A stretch of 64,000 nucleotides of DNA. It comes from Ignavibacteriota bacterium (GTDB lineage: Bacteria; Bacteroidota; Ignavibacteria; Ignavibacteriales; Melioribacteraceae). The position numbers and the translations under genes are program-made. This document shows, piece after piece, positions 44,476 to 53,323 of this stretch (position 1 is the stretch's first letter; the number at the start of each line of letters is the position of its first letter). Location: contig JADJGF010000001.1 of NCBI GenBank assembly GCA_016708125.1, forward strand, positions 1,138,001-1,202,000, given 5' to 3'. The notes under the pieces were generated by a model. It saw only the letters and a list, made by a program, of their open reading frames with translations. It ran no database searches and had not been told where the DNA came from.

Positions 44476-45837
44476 TTGGTGAACAAAATGAAAAAATATT
44501 TTTATGTGCTGATAATTTTCTCAACATTGATTTTAGGATGTAAGGAAAAAGAAAATATTGCTGTAAAGGAAGCGTCAACACATCCGGAGTGGAGCTACAA
44601 TGCTTCAATTTATGAAGTTAATATTCGTCAATTTACAAATGAGGGAACTTTTAAATCATTTATGAATCATCTTCCAGAATTGAAAAAACTTGGAGTTGAT
44701 ATTTTGTGGCTTATGCCAATTCATCCAATTGGTGAAAAAAACAGAAAAGGAACTTTAGGAAGTTATTATTCAGTTAAAGATTATAAAGGCATAAATCCAA
44801 ATTTTGGAAATGAAAAAGATTTTAAAGTTTTGGTTGATAGCATTCATGCTTTGGGAATGTATGTAATAATCGATTGGGTTGCAAACCACACTTCTTGGGA
44901 TCACAATTGGACAATTACAAATCCCGAATTTTACAATAAAGATTCTATTGGAAATTTCATTCCGCCCGTTTCAGATTGGAGCGATGTAATTGATCTAAAT
45001 TTTGACAATAAAAATCTTAGAATTGCAATGTTAGATGCATTAAAATTTTGGATTAAAGAATTCAATATTGATGGCTACCGATGCGATGTTGCAGAAATGG
45101 TTCCGTTGGATTTTTGGAAAAATGCGCGACAAGAATTAGATAAAATTAAACCCGTTTTTATGCTTGCTGAAGGAGAAAATCCAGAACTGCATAAAAATGG
45201 TTTTGATATGACTTACAATTGGCGGTTGAAAGACATTATGAACAATTATGCAAAAGGCGGAATTTCAGTTGACAGCATTAAAAATTTATTTTTAAAAAAC
45301 GCAAGAGATTTTAATGAAAATGATTTCAGAATGAATTTCACTTCTAACCATGATGAAAATACTTGGGCGGGAACTGAGTTTGAAAGACTCGGAAATCTAT
45401 ATGAACCTTTTGCAATTTTAGCGTTAACAGCAAAAGGAATGCCTTTAATTTATAATGGTCAAGAAGCCGGAATGAATAAAAGATTGGAATTTTTTGAAAA
45501 GGATTTAATTCCTTGGCAAGAATTTAAAATGAGAGATATTTATTCAAAAATTTTAACTGAGAAAAAAACTAATAAATCAATGTGGAATGGCGAAAAAGGT
45601 GGAAATGTAAATTTTATTGATTTAAAAAATGAAAATGTACTTTCATACTTAAGAGAAAAAGATGATGATAAAATTTTGGTGATTTTAAATTTATCTAACA
45701 CTGATCAAGAAATTTCTGTAAATGACAAAAATTGTATCGGAAGTTTTAAAAATGTGATTTCTGAAAATTCTATGAATATTGAATTGGGCAATAATATTAA
45801 GCTTAAAGCTTATGAATATTTGGTTTTGGCGAAATAA
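44476..45837 (+). CDS. GH13 alpha-amylase-family lipoprotein
   Basis: About 450 residues with a lipobox ending LILGC, so the mature enzyme is lipid-anchored in the envelope. The GH13 regions are present in order: IIDWVANHTSW (region I), GYRCDVAE with the nucleophile Asp (region II), FMLAEGEN with the acid/base Glu (region III) and FTSNHDENTW with the transition-state-stabilising Asp (region IV). It lacks extra carbohydrate-binding modules and is compact, as in many Bacteroidota amylase-like enzymes of about 450 residues. It should hydrolyse or rearrange alpha-glucosidic bonds of maltodextrin-like substrates. The longest frame begins at a TTG; a GTG at 44479 or the ATG at 44488, which starts directly with a normal signal peptide (KKYFYVLII), is more likely. 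It ends at a palindromic terminator. Confidence 0.93.
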   Translation: MVNKMKKYFYVLIIFSTLILGCKEKENIAVKEASTHPEWSYNASIYEVNIRQFTNEGTFKSFMNHLPELKKLGVDILWLMPIHPIGEKNRKGTLGSYYSVKDYKGINPNFGNEKDFKVLVDSIHALGMYVIIDWVANHTSWDHNWTITNPEFYNKDSIGNFIPPVSDWSDVIDLNFDNKNLRIAMLDALKFWIKEFNIDGYRCDVAEMVPLDFWKNARQELDKIKPVFMLAEGENPELHKNGFDMTYNWRLKDIMNNYAKGGISVDSIKNLFLKNARDFNENDFRMNFTSNHDENTWAGTEFERLGNLYEPFAILALTAKGMPLIYNGQEAGMNKRLEFFEKDLIPWQEFKMRDIYSKILTEKKTNKSMWNGEKGGNVNFIDLKNENVLSYLREKDDDKILVILNLSNTDQEISVNDKNCIGSFKNVISENSMNIELGNNIKLKAYEYLVLAK

Positions 45838-45873
45838 CGTCAAACGTCAAATGTGAAACGAAAAAAAATTAAT

Positions 45874-45901
45874 GTAAGGAATGAAAATTTTCATTCCTTA
45901 C
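45874..45901. terminator. Bidirectional palindromic terminator
   Basis: A perfect 28-base palindrome with arms GTAAGGAATGAAAA, between the convergent GH13 and thioredoxin-like genes. The right edge coincides with the thioredoxin-like stop codon. Confidence 0.75.
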
Positions 45902-46239
45902 TAATTAAAATATAATTCGTATGGTCTTTGTAATTCTTCACTAAATTCTGCAATACTAATATTTCTTGATTTGCGAATAAATTCTTTTCCATCTAAAAAA
46001 ACTAAAATTGTTGGAACCGCAAAAATTCTATTTTGTGCGGAAACTTCTTTAAGAAATTCGCAATCAACATAAGCCATTTTAATTTTGGGAAATTTATCAT
46101 TTAGTAATTCTTGAACTTTTGGTTTCAAAACTTTGCAAACATTACATTGCGGCGTACTGAAATAAATTAACGCAGCTTCACTATTTTTAATAAATTCTTC
46201 AAACTCTACTTGTGATTTTATGTCAATCATAATTTTCAT
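45901..46239 (-). CDS. Thioredoxin-like protein
   Basis: A 112-residue cytoplasmic protein with a thioredoxin fold. The active site is CNVC (in STPQCNVCKV near residues 29-38), not the canonical WCGPC. The cis-proline segment FAVPTILVFLDG is intact, and the length equals that of classical thioredoxin. No signal peptide is present. A lysine-rich surface and the absence of the Trp before the active site mark it as one of the atypical small thioredoxins of this phylum. Its targets are unknown. It precedes the LysM gene on the reverse strand but a terminator hairpin separates them at 46255. Confidence 0.9.
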   Translation of the reverse strand: MKIMIDIKSQVEFEEFIKNSEAALIYFSTPQCNVCKVLKPKVQELLNDKFPKIKMAYVDCEFLKEVSAQNRIFAVPTILVFLDGKEFIRKSRNISIAEFSEELQRPYELYFN

Positions 46240-46254
46240 TTAATTAAATACAAA

Positions 46255-46278
46255 AACCGCAACTTAAAAGTTGCGGTT
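46255..46278 (-). terminator. Rho-independent terminator of the LysM gene
   Basis: Perfect 11-base arms (AACCGCAACTT and AAGTTGCGGTT) with a two-base loop. On the minus strand the stem is followed by TTTTTG. It lies 30 bases after the LysM stop and upstream of the thioredoxin-like gene. Confidence 0.85.
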
Positions 46279-46307
46279 ACAAAATTAAATATTTTTGAAA
46301 CAAAAAA

Positions 46308-46691
46308 TTAATCTACAAAAGGAATTTTTAATTCTTGTCCAACTTTTATTAAATCCGGATTTTTTAACTGATCTTTATTTGCTTCAAAAATTTTCATGTA
46401 TTTATTTGCTTCATCAAAATAAACTTTTGCCATTTTGCTTAAAGAATCGCCGCTCACAACTTTATGAATGTGGTAATAATCTTTTGCTTCAACTTTAATA
46501 TCGGCTTTTAGATCAGCTGGTGATTGTCCGCCGACTTCTTTTATTTTATCCCAAATTGTATTTTTTTCATATTGAGTGTGAACTGTTCCGGAAATTTTTA
46601 AACTTCCAAGAGCTTCTTCTACCTTTGCTTCTTTCATATTTAATTTGTTGCAAAGATCAAGTACCGGACCATATTTCATTGTAAGTGCCAT
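46308..46691 (-). CDS. LysM-domain protein
   Basis: 127 residues from the chosen ATG at 46691, which is preceded by AAAGGAGAA with a five-base spacing; a longer frame starting at 46736 adds 15 residues but has no ribosome-binding site. The C-terminal 50 residues are a LysM module (HKVVSGDSLSKMAKVYF, then GQELKIPF). The N-terminal 65 residues (ALTMKYGPVLDLCNKL) are a small alpha/beta domain similar to the BON-like half of YgaU/LysM proteins. LysM binds N-acetylglucosamine in peptidoglycan or chitin. There is no signal peptide, so it is likely cytoplasmic or released without Sec, as for YgaU-type proteins. It is the first gene of its own transcript, which ends at the hairpin at 46255. Confidence 0.88.
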   Translation of the reverse strand: MALTMKYGPVLDLCNKLNMKEAKVEEALGSLKISGTVHTQYEKNTIWDKIKEVGGQSPADLKADIKVEAKDYYHIHKVVSGDSLSKMAKVYFDEANKYMKIFEANKDQLKNPDLIKVGQELKIPFVD

Positions 46692-46751
46692 TTTTTCTCC
46701 TTTTCTTTTAAGTTTATTGATATTTAAATTTAACAAAAAATAATAATGATT

Positions 46752-47609
46752 TTATTTCCAAATGTATAAATAATCATTAATAAATTGTTGAAATTTTATT
46801 GGTTCTTTATTTAATATTTTCTGAATATCATCTGTAACAAAATCAATTTCATCATTTTTAATATGACTGCAAAGCTGCAACGTCCCTTTTATTGTTCCAC
46901 TTGGCCAATTTGCCGATTGAAGTAATTTTTCAAATACATCTTCAGAAATATTTTTATATTTTATTTCCTTACCAAGTGCTTCAGAAAAAAGATAAGAAAC
47001 AACGTGTAAATTTAAAGCTTGTTTTCCGGTTAAGCTGTAAGTATTATTTTTTAATTTATCATCCAATAAAGCTTGAACGGCAACATCCGCAACATCTCTA
47101 ACATCAACAAAACTTACTTTTGCACTGTCTGTTGGAATTGAAATTTCTTCTTCGGAAACAATAAAATCCCTAAATATTTCATTAAAGTTTTGCATATAAA
47201 CATTTGGGTGAATAAAAACAAAAGGAATTTTACTTTTCATTATGTGATCTTCAATCAATTTCATCGGTTTATCTAATTCGCTTTCAATGCTGATAGCAGA
47301 AATGTTAACTATTAATTCTACACCATTTTGAATTGCGGAATCTATTGCATTCATAACATTATCTTGAATTCCAAAATATGAAGGCGGAGAAACCAAAAGT
47401 AATTTCTGTACATTTTCAAAAGTTGAAGAAAAAGTTTCACTATTGAAATAATCAAATTTTACAAACTCTGTATTTTTCAAATTCATCTTCTGAGCTTTTT
47501 CCGGATCACGAACCGCAATTTTCACTGGTAAATTTTTATCAATTAATTTGTGTGCAACTTCTAATCCTATTGAACCGCTTGCGCCAATTATTAAAATTTT
47601 GTCTTTCAT
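46752..47609 (-). CDS. NmrA-like NAD(P)-binding oxidoreductase
   Basis: A 285-residue atypical short-chain dehydrogenase. The N-terminal GASGSIGLEV binds the cofactor, with AVRDPEKA next as the 2'-phosphate-binding arginine region, which suggests NADP(H). There is no complete Y-x-x-x-K catalytic dyad, so it is NmrA/QOR2-like rather than a classical SDR. PFVFIHPNVYMQNF near residues 130-143 and SFVDVRDVADVA near 163-174 are typical of this group. Members act as quinone reductases, redox sensors or nitrogen regulators; the exact activity is not inferable. A strong GGAGGAG ribosome-binding site precedes the ATG. It lies upstream of the LysM gene on the same strand. Confidence 0.85.
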   Translation of the reverse strand: MKDKILIIGASGSIGLEVAHKLIDKNLPVKIAVRDPEKAQKMNLKNTEFVKFDYFNSETFSSTFENVQKLLLVSPPSYFGIQDNVMNAIDSAIQNGVELIVNISAISIESELDKPMKLIEDHIMKSKIPFVFIHPNVYMQNFNEIFRDFIVSEEEISIPTDSAKVSFVDVRDVADVAVQALLDDKLKNNTYSLTGKQALNLHVVSYLFSEALGKEIKYKNISEDVFEKLLQSANWPSGTIKGTLQLCSHIKNDEIDFVTDDIQKILNKEPIKFQQFINDYLYIWK

Positions 47610-47838
47610 TTTCTCCTCCGATTTTTGAATATTTCTAAAATTTGAAATTATTTTTCTAAGACCTAAACAGAGGAAGTGAATTTATAGAATGCAGAAAAGT
47701 CTTTTATATTTTTAAATATAACTAAGTTTATTTTAAAATCAAGAAAATTTACAATGCGCAATTTTGTGTTTTGTAAAATTTAGATATTCAATTTTTATAT
47801 CTTATAGTACATTAATAATTTCTTATGATATTTTATAA

Positions 47839-48336
47839 ATGGAATCATTTTTTTTCATTGCTGTAATTATTGGTTTTATATTAATTTTTATAGGTTTCGT
47901 TGGTTGTGTAATTCCGGGTTTACCGGGACCACCATTGGCTTATTTGGCATTGCTTACATTAAAATTTGCCGATACTTCAACATTCAACGCAACATTTTTA
48001 GTTATTATGGCAATTCTAAATATTGCAGTTTATTTTTTAGATTATTTACTACCCTTTATGGGAGCAAAAAGTTTTAAAGCTTCAAGAAAGGGAATTATAT
48101 TTTCTATAATTGGAATGATAATAGGAATGTTTTTCTTCCCGCCATTTGGAATGATGCTTGGTTTATTATTCGGTGCAATTATTGGAGAATTACTCGCCGG
48201 AAAAGCAAAAACCGAAGCTATAAAAATTGGAATTGTTTCATTTGCGTTTAGCATTTTTGCAATAATAATTAAAATTATTTTAACGGGAATTATGGCATTT
48301 TATTTTACGAAAGCAGTTTTTCAAAATTTAGCTTGA
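47839..48336 (+). CDS. DUF456 family membrane protein
   Basis: A 165-residue hydrophobic protein with about four membrane helices. FIGFVGCVIPGLPGPPLAYLAL near the start is the Gly/Pro-rich signature of the DUF456 family, and GMIIGMFFFPPFGMMLGLLFGAIIGELLAGK is the second conserved hydrophobic hairpin. These proteins are small inner-membrane proteins of unknown function. Its last codon overlaps the start region of the binding-protein gene by four bases, so the two are translated together. That pairing could reflect a membrane component linked to the cobalamin or siderophore-type binding lipoprotein, which is inference. Confidence 0.9.
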   Translation: MESFFFIAVIIGFILIFIGFVGCVIPGLPGPPLAYLALLTLKFADTSTFNATFLVIMAILNIAVYFLDYLLPFMGAKSFKASRKGIIFSIIGMIIGMFFFPPFGMMLGLLFGAIIGELLAGKAKTEAIKIGIVSFAFSIFAIIIKIILTGIMAFYFTKAVFQNLA

Positions 48337-49232
48337 GACAAATATTTATGAAAAAATATATACTACTTTTCCTCATTTTAATTCTTTTTGGATGCGGAGA
48401 ATCTGAAGAATTAAAAATTAATAAAAATTCAATTATGGATGATTTAGGAAAATCTTTTGAAGTAAATACTAAAATAAACAAAATTGTTTCACTTGCGCCA
48501 AATTTAACCGAACTTCTTTTTTCATTAAATGTTGGAAAAAAAATTGTCGGAAATACAAAATATTGCAACTTTCCGGATTCCGCAAAAAGTATTGAAAAGG
48601 TCGGCGATTTATTAACGGTCGATGTTGAAAAAATAATTTCCCTAAAGCCGGATATAATTTTTATAACTGTTGAAGGAAATTCCAAATATGATTATGATAA
48701 ATTAAAACAACTTGGATTAAAAGTTTTTGTTTCAAATCCTAAAAATTATAGAGGAATTAAAAAAACTCTTTCCGATATGAGCAAAATTCTTGGAAAAGAA
48801 AAAGTTGGAGATTCACTAATAATAAATTGGGATTTAAGAATTGAAAAAGTTAAAAAAACTCACGATGTAATTTTTGCTCAAACTGTACTTTTTTTAGTTT
48901 CTACAAATCCGATTTTTACTGTTGGTAAAAATTCTTTTATAAATGAAATTTTAACTTTTGCCGGATTAAAAAATATTGCATCAGATAATGATATAAAGTA
49001 TCCATTGTATAACCGTGAAGAAATTGTGAAAAGAGACCCGGATTATATTTTGCTATATGAAACCAATACAAATAAAATTGATGAACTTTTACATGCTTAT
49101 CCCGAGTGGAATACTTTAAAATCCGTAATTAATAAAAGAATTTTTTATGTAAATGCAGATTTATTTTCCCGTCCGGGACCGCGTTTTGTTGATGCAGTTG
49201 AAAATTTGAATAAATTGGTTTTAGAAAATTAA
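48333..49232 (+). CDS. BtuF-like periplasmic binding lipoprotein
   Basis: A 299-residue exported lipoprotein with a lipobox ending at Cys21 (LILFGC). The mature part is a class III substrate-binding protein: KIVSLAPNLTELLFSL at the N-lobe, LKPDIIFITVEGN near residue 110, a long linking helix, and NREEIVKRDPDYILL with a final RPGPRFVDAVENL. This matches the BtuF/FhuD/FecB group, which binds vitamin B12, haem or ferric siderophores. The listed start overlaps the previous gene; an ATG at 48348 (KKYILLF) gives a more typical signal peptide. No permease or ATPase is encoded next to it, so the transporter must lie elsewhere. Confidence 0.9.
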   Translation: MRQIFMKKYILLFLILILFGCGESEELKINKNSIMDDLGKSFEVNTKINKIVSLAPNLTELLFSLNVGKKIVGNTKYCNFPDSAKSIEKVGDLLTVDVEKIISLKPDIIFITVEGNSKYDYDKLKQLGLKVFVSNPKNYRGIKKTLSDMSKILGKEKVGDSLIINWDLRIEKVKKTHDVIFAQTVLFLVSTNPIFTVGKNSFINEILTFAGLKNIASDNDIKYPLYNREEIVKRDPDYILLYETNTNKIDELLHAYPEWNTLKSVINKRIFYVNADLFSRPGPRFVDAVENLNKLVLEN

Positions 49233-49278
49233 TTTAGTTTAATATGCCATCTTTTTAAAATTCACCTTTCATTTATGT

Positions 49279-49342
49279 TGCTGCTGTCGTCGACCACTCG
49301 ATGACAGTTGTAAATTACGCCACTGTTTGGACGGTGGCAGCA
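49279..49342. other. GC-richer nested hairpin structure, possible RNA
   Basis: Two adjacent hairpins: 49284-49293 pairs with 49298-49307 (one mismatch), and 49319-49326 pairs with 49331-49338 (one wobble). TGCTG at 49279-49283 can pair with CAGCA at 49338-49342 to close a three-way junction. It is the most GC-rich short stretch in an AT-rich area, between convergent genes. No poly-T tail follows, so it is not a standard terminator. Confidence 0.4.
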
Positions 49343-49377
49343 GAGAAAAGCATAATAATATTTATTGGAATAATAAT

Positions 49378-49686
49378 TCACTTCGGTTCCCAAGCAGAAC
49401 CCCCGCAAGGAATTTCATCTTCGGTTGGATGTTCATCTAACTTCAAACATAAAATTGCGGTTTCATCAAAATGTTTACAGCTTGAGCAAAGTGTATTTGT
49501 AATTATTTTTTCATTCTTTTCTTTAAAAATATTAAACTGAATTACTGCCGGATGAATTATAACTCCATAAATTGAAATTGATACAATTGCCCACCAAAAT
49601 TTGTATTCAATAAAATCCAAAACAAGCCACAGAAATGGAAGTAAAATTGCAGTTCTAATAATTCCCCAATAAATTATTGCGCCCAT
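49378..49686 (-). CDS. Small membrane protein with cysteine-rich C-terminus
   Basis: A 102-residue protein with two membrane helices (about residues 5-24 and 30-52) and a C-terminal tail of about 45 residues carrying CSSCKH, a later CLKL and PCGG. The five cysteines and one histidine could bind zinc or an iron-sulfur cluster, or form disulfides, depending on topology. I do not recognise a family. The ATG at 49686 begins a normal signal-anchor-like helix. It stands alone between the BtuF-like gene (convergent) and the polysaccharide locus (divergent). Confidence 0.75.
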   Translation of the reverse strand: MGAIIYWGIIRTAILLPFLWLVLDFIEYKFWWAIVSISIYGVIIHPAVIQFNIFKEKNEKIITNTLCSSCKHFDETAILCLKLDEHPTEDEIPCGGSAWEPK

Positions 49687-49807
49687 TTTAAATTTTCTAT
49701 CATATAAAACTTGTTAAATTGATTTTAGACTTATATTAAGTTAATTTTAATATTCTTTTTTAGCAATTGAAACTATAATTTGTTTAGAATTTTTTTAAGA
49801 GGTCTTT

Positions 49808-50950
49808 TTGAATAACGAAGAAATTAAAGGTAATTCTGAAAACAAAAATTCAGATTCTGTTAATCCAAATCCAGTAAAATCTGAAAATACAGAAAAACCA
49901 ATTGAGCGAGAAAAAAAACAATTTCCGGATAAGAAACCCAAAAGAACTTTTCAGCCAAGAAGACATTATTATAATAAAAACAAACAAATTGAAAAAACAA
50001 CTTCAAATGTTGTTACAACTAAATTTCAAAAAATTTCTATTCTAATTCCTCTTTTTAATGAAGAAGAATCCTTATCTAAATTAACAAAAGAAATTAGCGA
50101 GCAATTTGAAAAACTCTCTACAAATTATGAAATTCTTTTTGTTGATGACGGCAGCAGCGATAATTCATTGAACGTAATAAAAAATTTAGCCAAGACAAAT
50201 AACAGAATTAAATATATAAGTTTTAGAAAAAATTATGGAAAATCCGCTGCGTTAAGCGTTGGTTTCCAAAATGTTTCCGGCGATGCAATTATTACAATGG
50301 ATGCCGATCTTCAAGACGATCCGGGTGAAATTCCAAATTTAATTGCAGAATTGGAAAAAGGTTATGATTTAGTTTCCGGCTGGAAGAAAAAACGTCACGA
50401 TCCGTTTATTAAAAAGTTTTCCTCTCGTTTTTTTAATTATGTAACTAAAGTGATGACGGGAATTAAAATTCATGATTTTAATTGCGGATTAAAAGCATAC
50501 AGAAAAGACGTTGTGAAAGATGTTGATGTTCACGGAGAATTGCATAGATACATTCCCGTTTTAGCAGATTGGAAAGGTTATAAAGTTTCGGAAATTCCGG
50601 TTAAACATCATCCAAGAAGATACGGCAAAACTAAGTTTGGTGTTTCCAGATTTTTTAAAGGATTTATTGATTTGGTAACCGTAATTTTTACAACTAGATA
50701 TATCCGCCGTCCACTTCACTTTTTTGGTTTGCTCGGATTAATTTCTTTTATTGCCGGATTTGTAATTGACGGCTATTTATCAATCTTGTGGTTTCTGCAT
50801 AAAGTTAATTTAAGCAACCGTCCAATTTTATATTTGGGAACACTTTTAATTATTGTTGGCGTGCAGTTTTTCTCACTTGGATTAATTGGAGAAATGCTTG
50901 TTCACAATAATAGAAAAGAAGATGATTACGGAATAAAAGAGAAAAAATAA
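49808..50950 (+). CDS. GT2 polyprenyl-phosphate-type glycosyltransferase (DPM/GtrB-like) with extra N-terminal tail
   Basis: A 380-residue protein with a TTG start after AAGAGGT. Residues 1-75 are a disordered, Lys/Arg/Asn-rich tail (KKQFPDKKPKRTFQ, RRHYYNKNKQ). The GT2 domain follows: ILIPLFNEEESL, LFVDDGSSDNS, MDADLQDDPGEIP (DxD motif) and NCGLKAYRK. Two membrane helices near the C-terminus (about 305-330 and 340-365) match GtrB/DPM-type enzymes, which transfer a sugar from a nucleotide to polyprenyl phosphate. Basic tails can tether such enzymes to acidic lipid, which is inference. It is the first gene of the 14-kb polysaccharide locus. Confidence 0.92.
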   Translation: MNNEEIKGNSENKNSDSVNPNPVKSENTEKPIEREKKQFPDKKPKRTFQPRRHYYNKNKQIEKTTSNVVTTKFQKISILIPLFNEEESLSKLTKEISEQFEKLSTNYEILFVDDGSSDNSLNVIKNLAKTNNRIKYISFRKNYGKSAALSVGFQNVSGDAIITMDADLQDDPGEIPNLIAELEKGYDLVSGWKKKRHDPFIKKFSSRFFNYVTKVMTGIKIHDFNCGLKAYRKDVVKDVDVHGELHRYIPVLADWKGYKVSEIPVKHHPRRYGKTKFGVSRFFKGFIDLVTVIFTTRYIRRPLHFFGLLGLISFIAGFVIDGYLSILWFLHKVNLSNRPILYLGTLLIIVGVQFFSLGLIGEMLVHNNRKEDDYGIKEKK

Positions 50951-50983
50951 TTTTAAAATATTCTTGAAAAATTTTAGGTAAAA

Positions 50984-52030
50984 ATGAAATATCATTTAAT
51001 ATCCGGTGCTTGTGGATTTGTTGGAAAAAATTTTGTTAAACATTTTTTGAAAAATACAAATGATACAATTATTACAGTTGATGATTTATCGATCGGAACG
51101 CATCCATCAACTTGGCTTGAAGATAATACATCAAAAAAAATAAGTGATGTAGAAATATTTGGGAAAGATGAAAGATTAGTTTTTTTCAAAATGGATTTTA
51201 GAAATTTTCTGAAAAAATTATTAGAGAATCCTAATTTTTTTATTGAAAACTATAATTTGAATTTCACAAAATTTAATGATGTTTTTCACTTTGCTGCAAT
51301 TGTTGGCGGAAGAGCAAAAATTGACGGTGATCCGCTTGCCGTTGCATTGGATTTAGCAATTGACGCTGAATTTTTTCATTGGGTAACTAAAGCAAAACCG
51401 GAAAGAGTTCTTTATCCAAGCTCAAGCGCAGCTTATCCAAACTCATTACAAAAAGAAGAAACCGCAGTTGCTTTAAAAGAAACCGATGTAAATATAAATG
51501 GTGATGTTTTAGGTAAGCCGGATATGACTTACGGCTGGACGAAAATGACCGGAGAATATTTAGCTCACTTAGCCGCAAAACATTATGGAATTTCTGTTGT
51601 TTGTATTCGTCCGTTTTCTGGCTATGGAGAAGATCAAGATTTGTCTTATCCCGTTCCAGCAATTGCGGCGCGTGCTGCAAAAAAAGAAAATCCATTTGAA
51701 GTTTGGGGAAGCGGAAAACAAGGTAGGGATTTTGTTCATATTGATGATGTTGTTGAATGCACACTTTTAGCAATGGATAAAATTCATGATGGTTCTGCTA
51801 TAAATATTGGTTCCGGAAAACTTACAACATTCATCGATTTGATAAATGTATTTGCAAAATTTGCTGATTACAATCCCACAATAAAACCTTTGATTGACAA
51901 ACCGGTTGGTGTTCACTCGCGTTATTGCAATATGGATTATGTAAAAGAAAAACTCGGTTGGGAACCAAAAATTTCTTTGGCAGAAGGAATGAAAAGAGTT
52001 TATAATAAAGCTCTTGAGCAAAATGTATAA
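50984..52030 (+). CDS. NAD-dependent epimerase/dehydratase (extended SDR)
   Basis: A 348-residue cytoplasmic enzyme of the extended SDR family. LISGACGFVGKNFVKHFL near the N-terminus is the Rossmann G-x-x-G-F-x-G motif, SSSAAYPN supplies the catalytic Ser region, and TYGWTKMTGE carries the Y-x-x-x-K dyad near residues 181-185. RPFSGYGE and QGRDFVHIDDV are the sugar-nucleotide-binding segments. Such enzymes epimerise or dehydrate NDP-sugars in glycan synthesis. The sequence lacks a diagnostic feature for GalE, RmlB or GDP-sugar enzymes, so the substrate is unspecified. It lies 33 bases after the GT2 gene with TTTAGG before the ATG. Confidence 0.92.
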   Translation: MKYHLISGACGFVGKNFVKHFLKNTNDTIITVDDLSIGTHPSTWLEDNTSKKISDVEIFGKDERLVFFKMDFRNFLKKLLENPNFFIENYNLNFTKFNDVFHFAAIVGGRAKIDGDPLAVALDLAIDAEFFHWVTKAKPERVLYPSSSAAYPNSLQKEETAVALKETDVNINGDVLGKPDMTYGWTKMTGEYLAHLAAKHYGISVVCIRPFSGYGEDQDLSYPVPAIAARAAKKENPFEVWGSGKQGRDFVHIDDVVECTLLAMDKIHDGSAINIGSGKLTTFIDLINVFAKFADYNPTIKPLIDKPVGVHSRYCNMDYVKEKLGWEPKISLAEGMKRVYNKALEQNV

Positions 52031-52039
52031 AATGTTTAT

Positions 52040-53323
52040 TTGGAAATTTTCCCAATGAAAAAAATTGTTGTTTTTGGTCCGGGTCCAAAATTTAAAGGCG
52101 GAATTGCAAATTATACATTATCACTTGCAAAAGCTTTTACAGAATTTGAAAATACAGAAGTAACAATTTTTTCTTGGACGCAGCAATATCCATTTTTCAT
52201 TCCACGCGATTTTATAGATAAAAGTTCAAAGAAAAATCCACTTGATGGAACTAACATTTCTGAAATTTATCTTACAAACTATAACGATCCTTTTTCGTGG
52301 AATAAAACTGTTGATGAATTACTAAAAATAAATCCCAATATAATTATTATTCAATGGGCAATTGCAATTCAAGGTTTACCGCTTGGTTATATTGTAAAAA
52401 AGATAAAGAAGAAATTTTCCGGAGAAATTATTTTTGATTTGCATGTTGTTGCGCAAAAAGAACCAAGTACAATTGATAAATTTTTAATCAAATATGGATT
52501 GAAAAATTCCGATACATATATTGTTCATTCATACAAAACTTTTGATGAATTAAAATCTATTTTCCCGCAAACAAAATTCCACATTGATGAAACCGGAAAA
52601 CGTTCTGGTAATGAAAGTAAAAGTGTGATAAAACTTTATCATCCAATTTATGATATGTTTAAACCGAATCCGAATTTTGATATTGAGAAAACCAAAGCTG
52701 AATTGAATTTGAAAAAATATGTGTTTTTATTTTTTGGATTTATTCGTGAATATAAAGGTTTGCACAATGTAATTAAGGCTTTTACCAAATTGCAGAATGA
52801 AAGAAATGATGTTTCACTTTTAATTGTTGGCGAATCTTTTTGGAATACTTTGGCTTCAAATAAAATTTCAACAAAAATTAAAAAAGCAATTTTCGATACT
52901 GCAAAAAAAATTGTTTTACGCAAATCAAAAAATGAAAGAGATTATCAGCCGCTAAATTTGATTAAAGAATTGGGAATTGAAAAAAATTTAACGGTTATTA
53001 ATGAATACGTTCCGAATGACGAAGTACATAAATATTTTCAAGTGAGTGACTGCAATTTGCTGTTTTACCTAAACGCAACGCCCTCCGGAGTTGAATCAAT
53101 TTCATATAATTTTAAATTGCCTTCGCTTGCAACTAAAGTCGGACATTTTCCAGAAACAATTAAGGATGGATTTAACGGATATTTAGCCGAACCAGAAAAT
53201 ATTGATTCGATGGTTGTGGTAATGAAGAAGTTTATTACAAATCCAATTCCAAGAGAAAATGTTGCAATTTCCGCAAAAGATTTTAGCTGGCATAATTATG
53301 CAAAAGCTATTTTAAACAAATGA
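52040..53323 (+). CDS. Glycosyltransferase, GT4-like
   Basis: A 427-residue cytoplasmic protein. VVFGPGPKFKGGIANYTLSLAKAF at the start is the Gly-rich acceptor loop of GT-B enzymes. LFFGFIREYKGLHNVIKAF in the middle opens the donor lobe, and an acidic segment near residue 360 (TPSGVESISYNFKLPSLATKVGHFPETI) matches the E-x-x-x-x-x-x-x-E-like donor-binding region of GT4. The longest frame starts at a TTG; the ATG at 52055 gives MKKIVVFG, which begins exactly at the conserved strand, so it is the more likely start. The 3' end overlaps the next glycosyltransferase by ATGA. The sugar is unknown. Confidence 0.9.
   Translation: MEIFPMKKIVVFGPGPKFKGGIANYTLSLAKAFTEFENTEVTIFSWTQQYPFFIPRDFIDKSSKKNPLDGTNISEIYLTNYNDPFSWNKTVDELLKINPNIIIIQWAIAIQGLPLGYIVKKIKKKFSGEIIFDLHVVAQKEPSTIDKFLIKYGLKNSDTYIVHSYKTFDELKSIFPQTKFHIDETGKRSGNESKSVIKLYHPIYDMFKPNPNFDIEKTKAELNLKKYVFLFFGFIREYKGLHNVIKAFTKLQNERNDVSLLIVGESFWNTLASNKISTKIKKAIFDTAKKIVLRKSKNERDYQPLNLIKELGIEKNLTVINEYVPNDEVHKYFQVSDCNLLFYLNATPSGVESISYNFKLPSLATKVGHFPETIKDGFNGYLAEPENIDSMVVVMKKFITNPIPRENVAISAKDFSWHNYAKAILNK

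Noticed and set aside
49301..49540. Small plus-strand frame opposite the cysteine-rich membrane protein
   Set aside because: It reads through the hairpin structure and the reverse of a gene with clear membrane helices, has no ribosome-binding site and shows no recognisable features.
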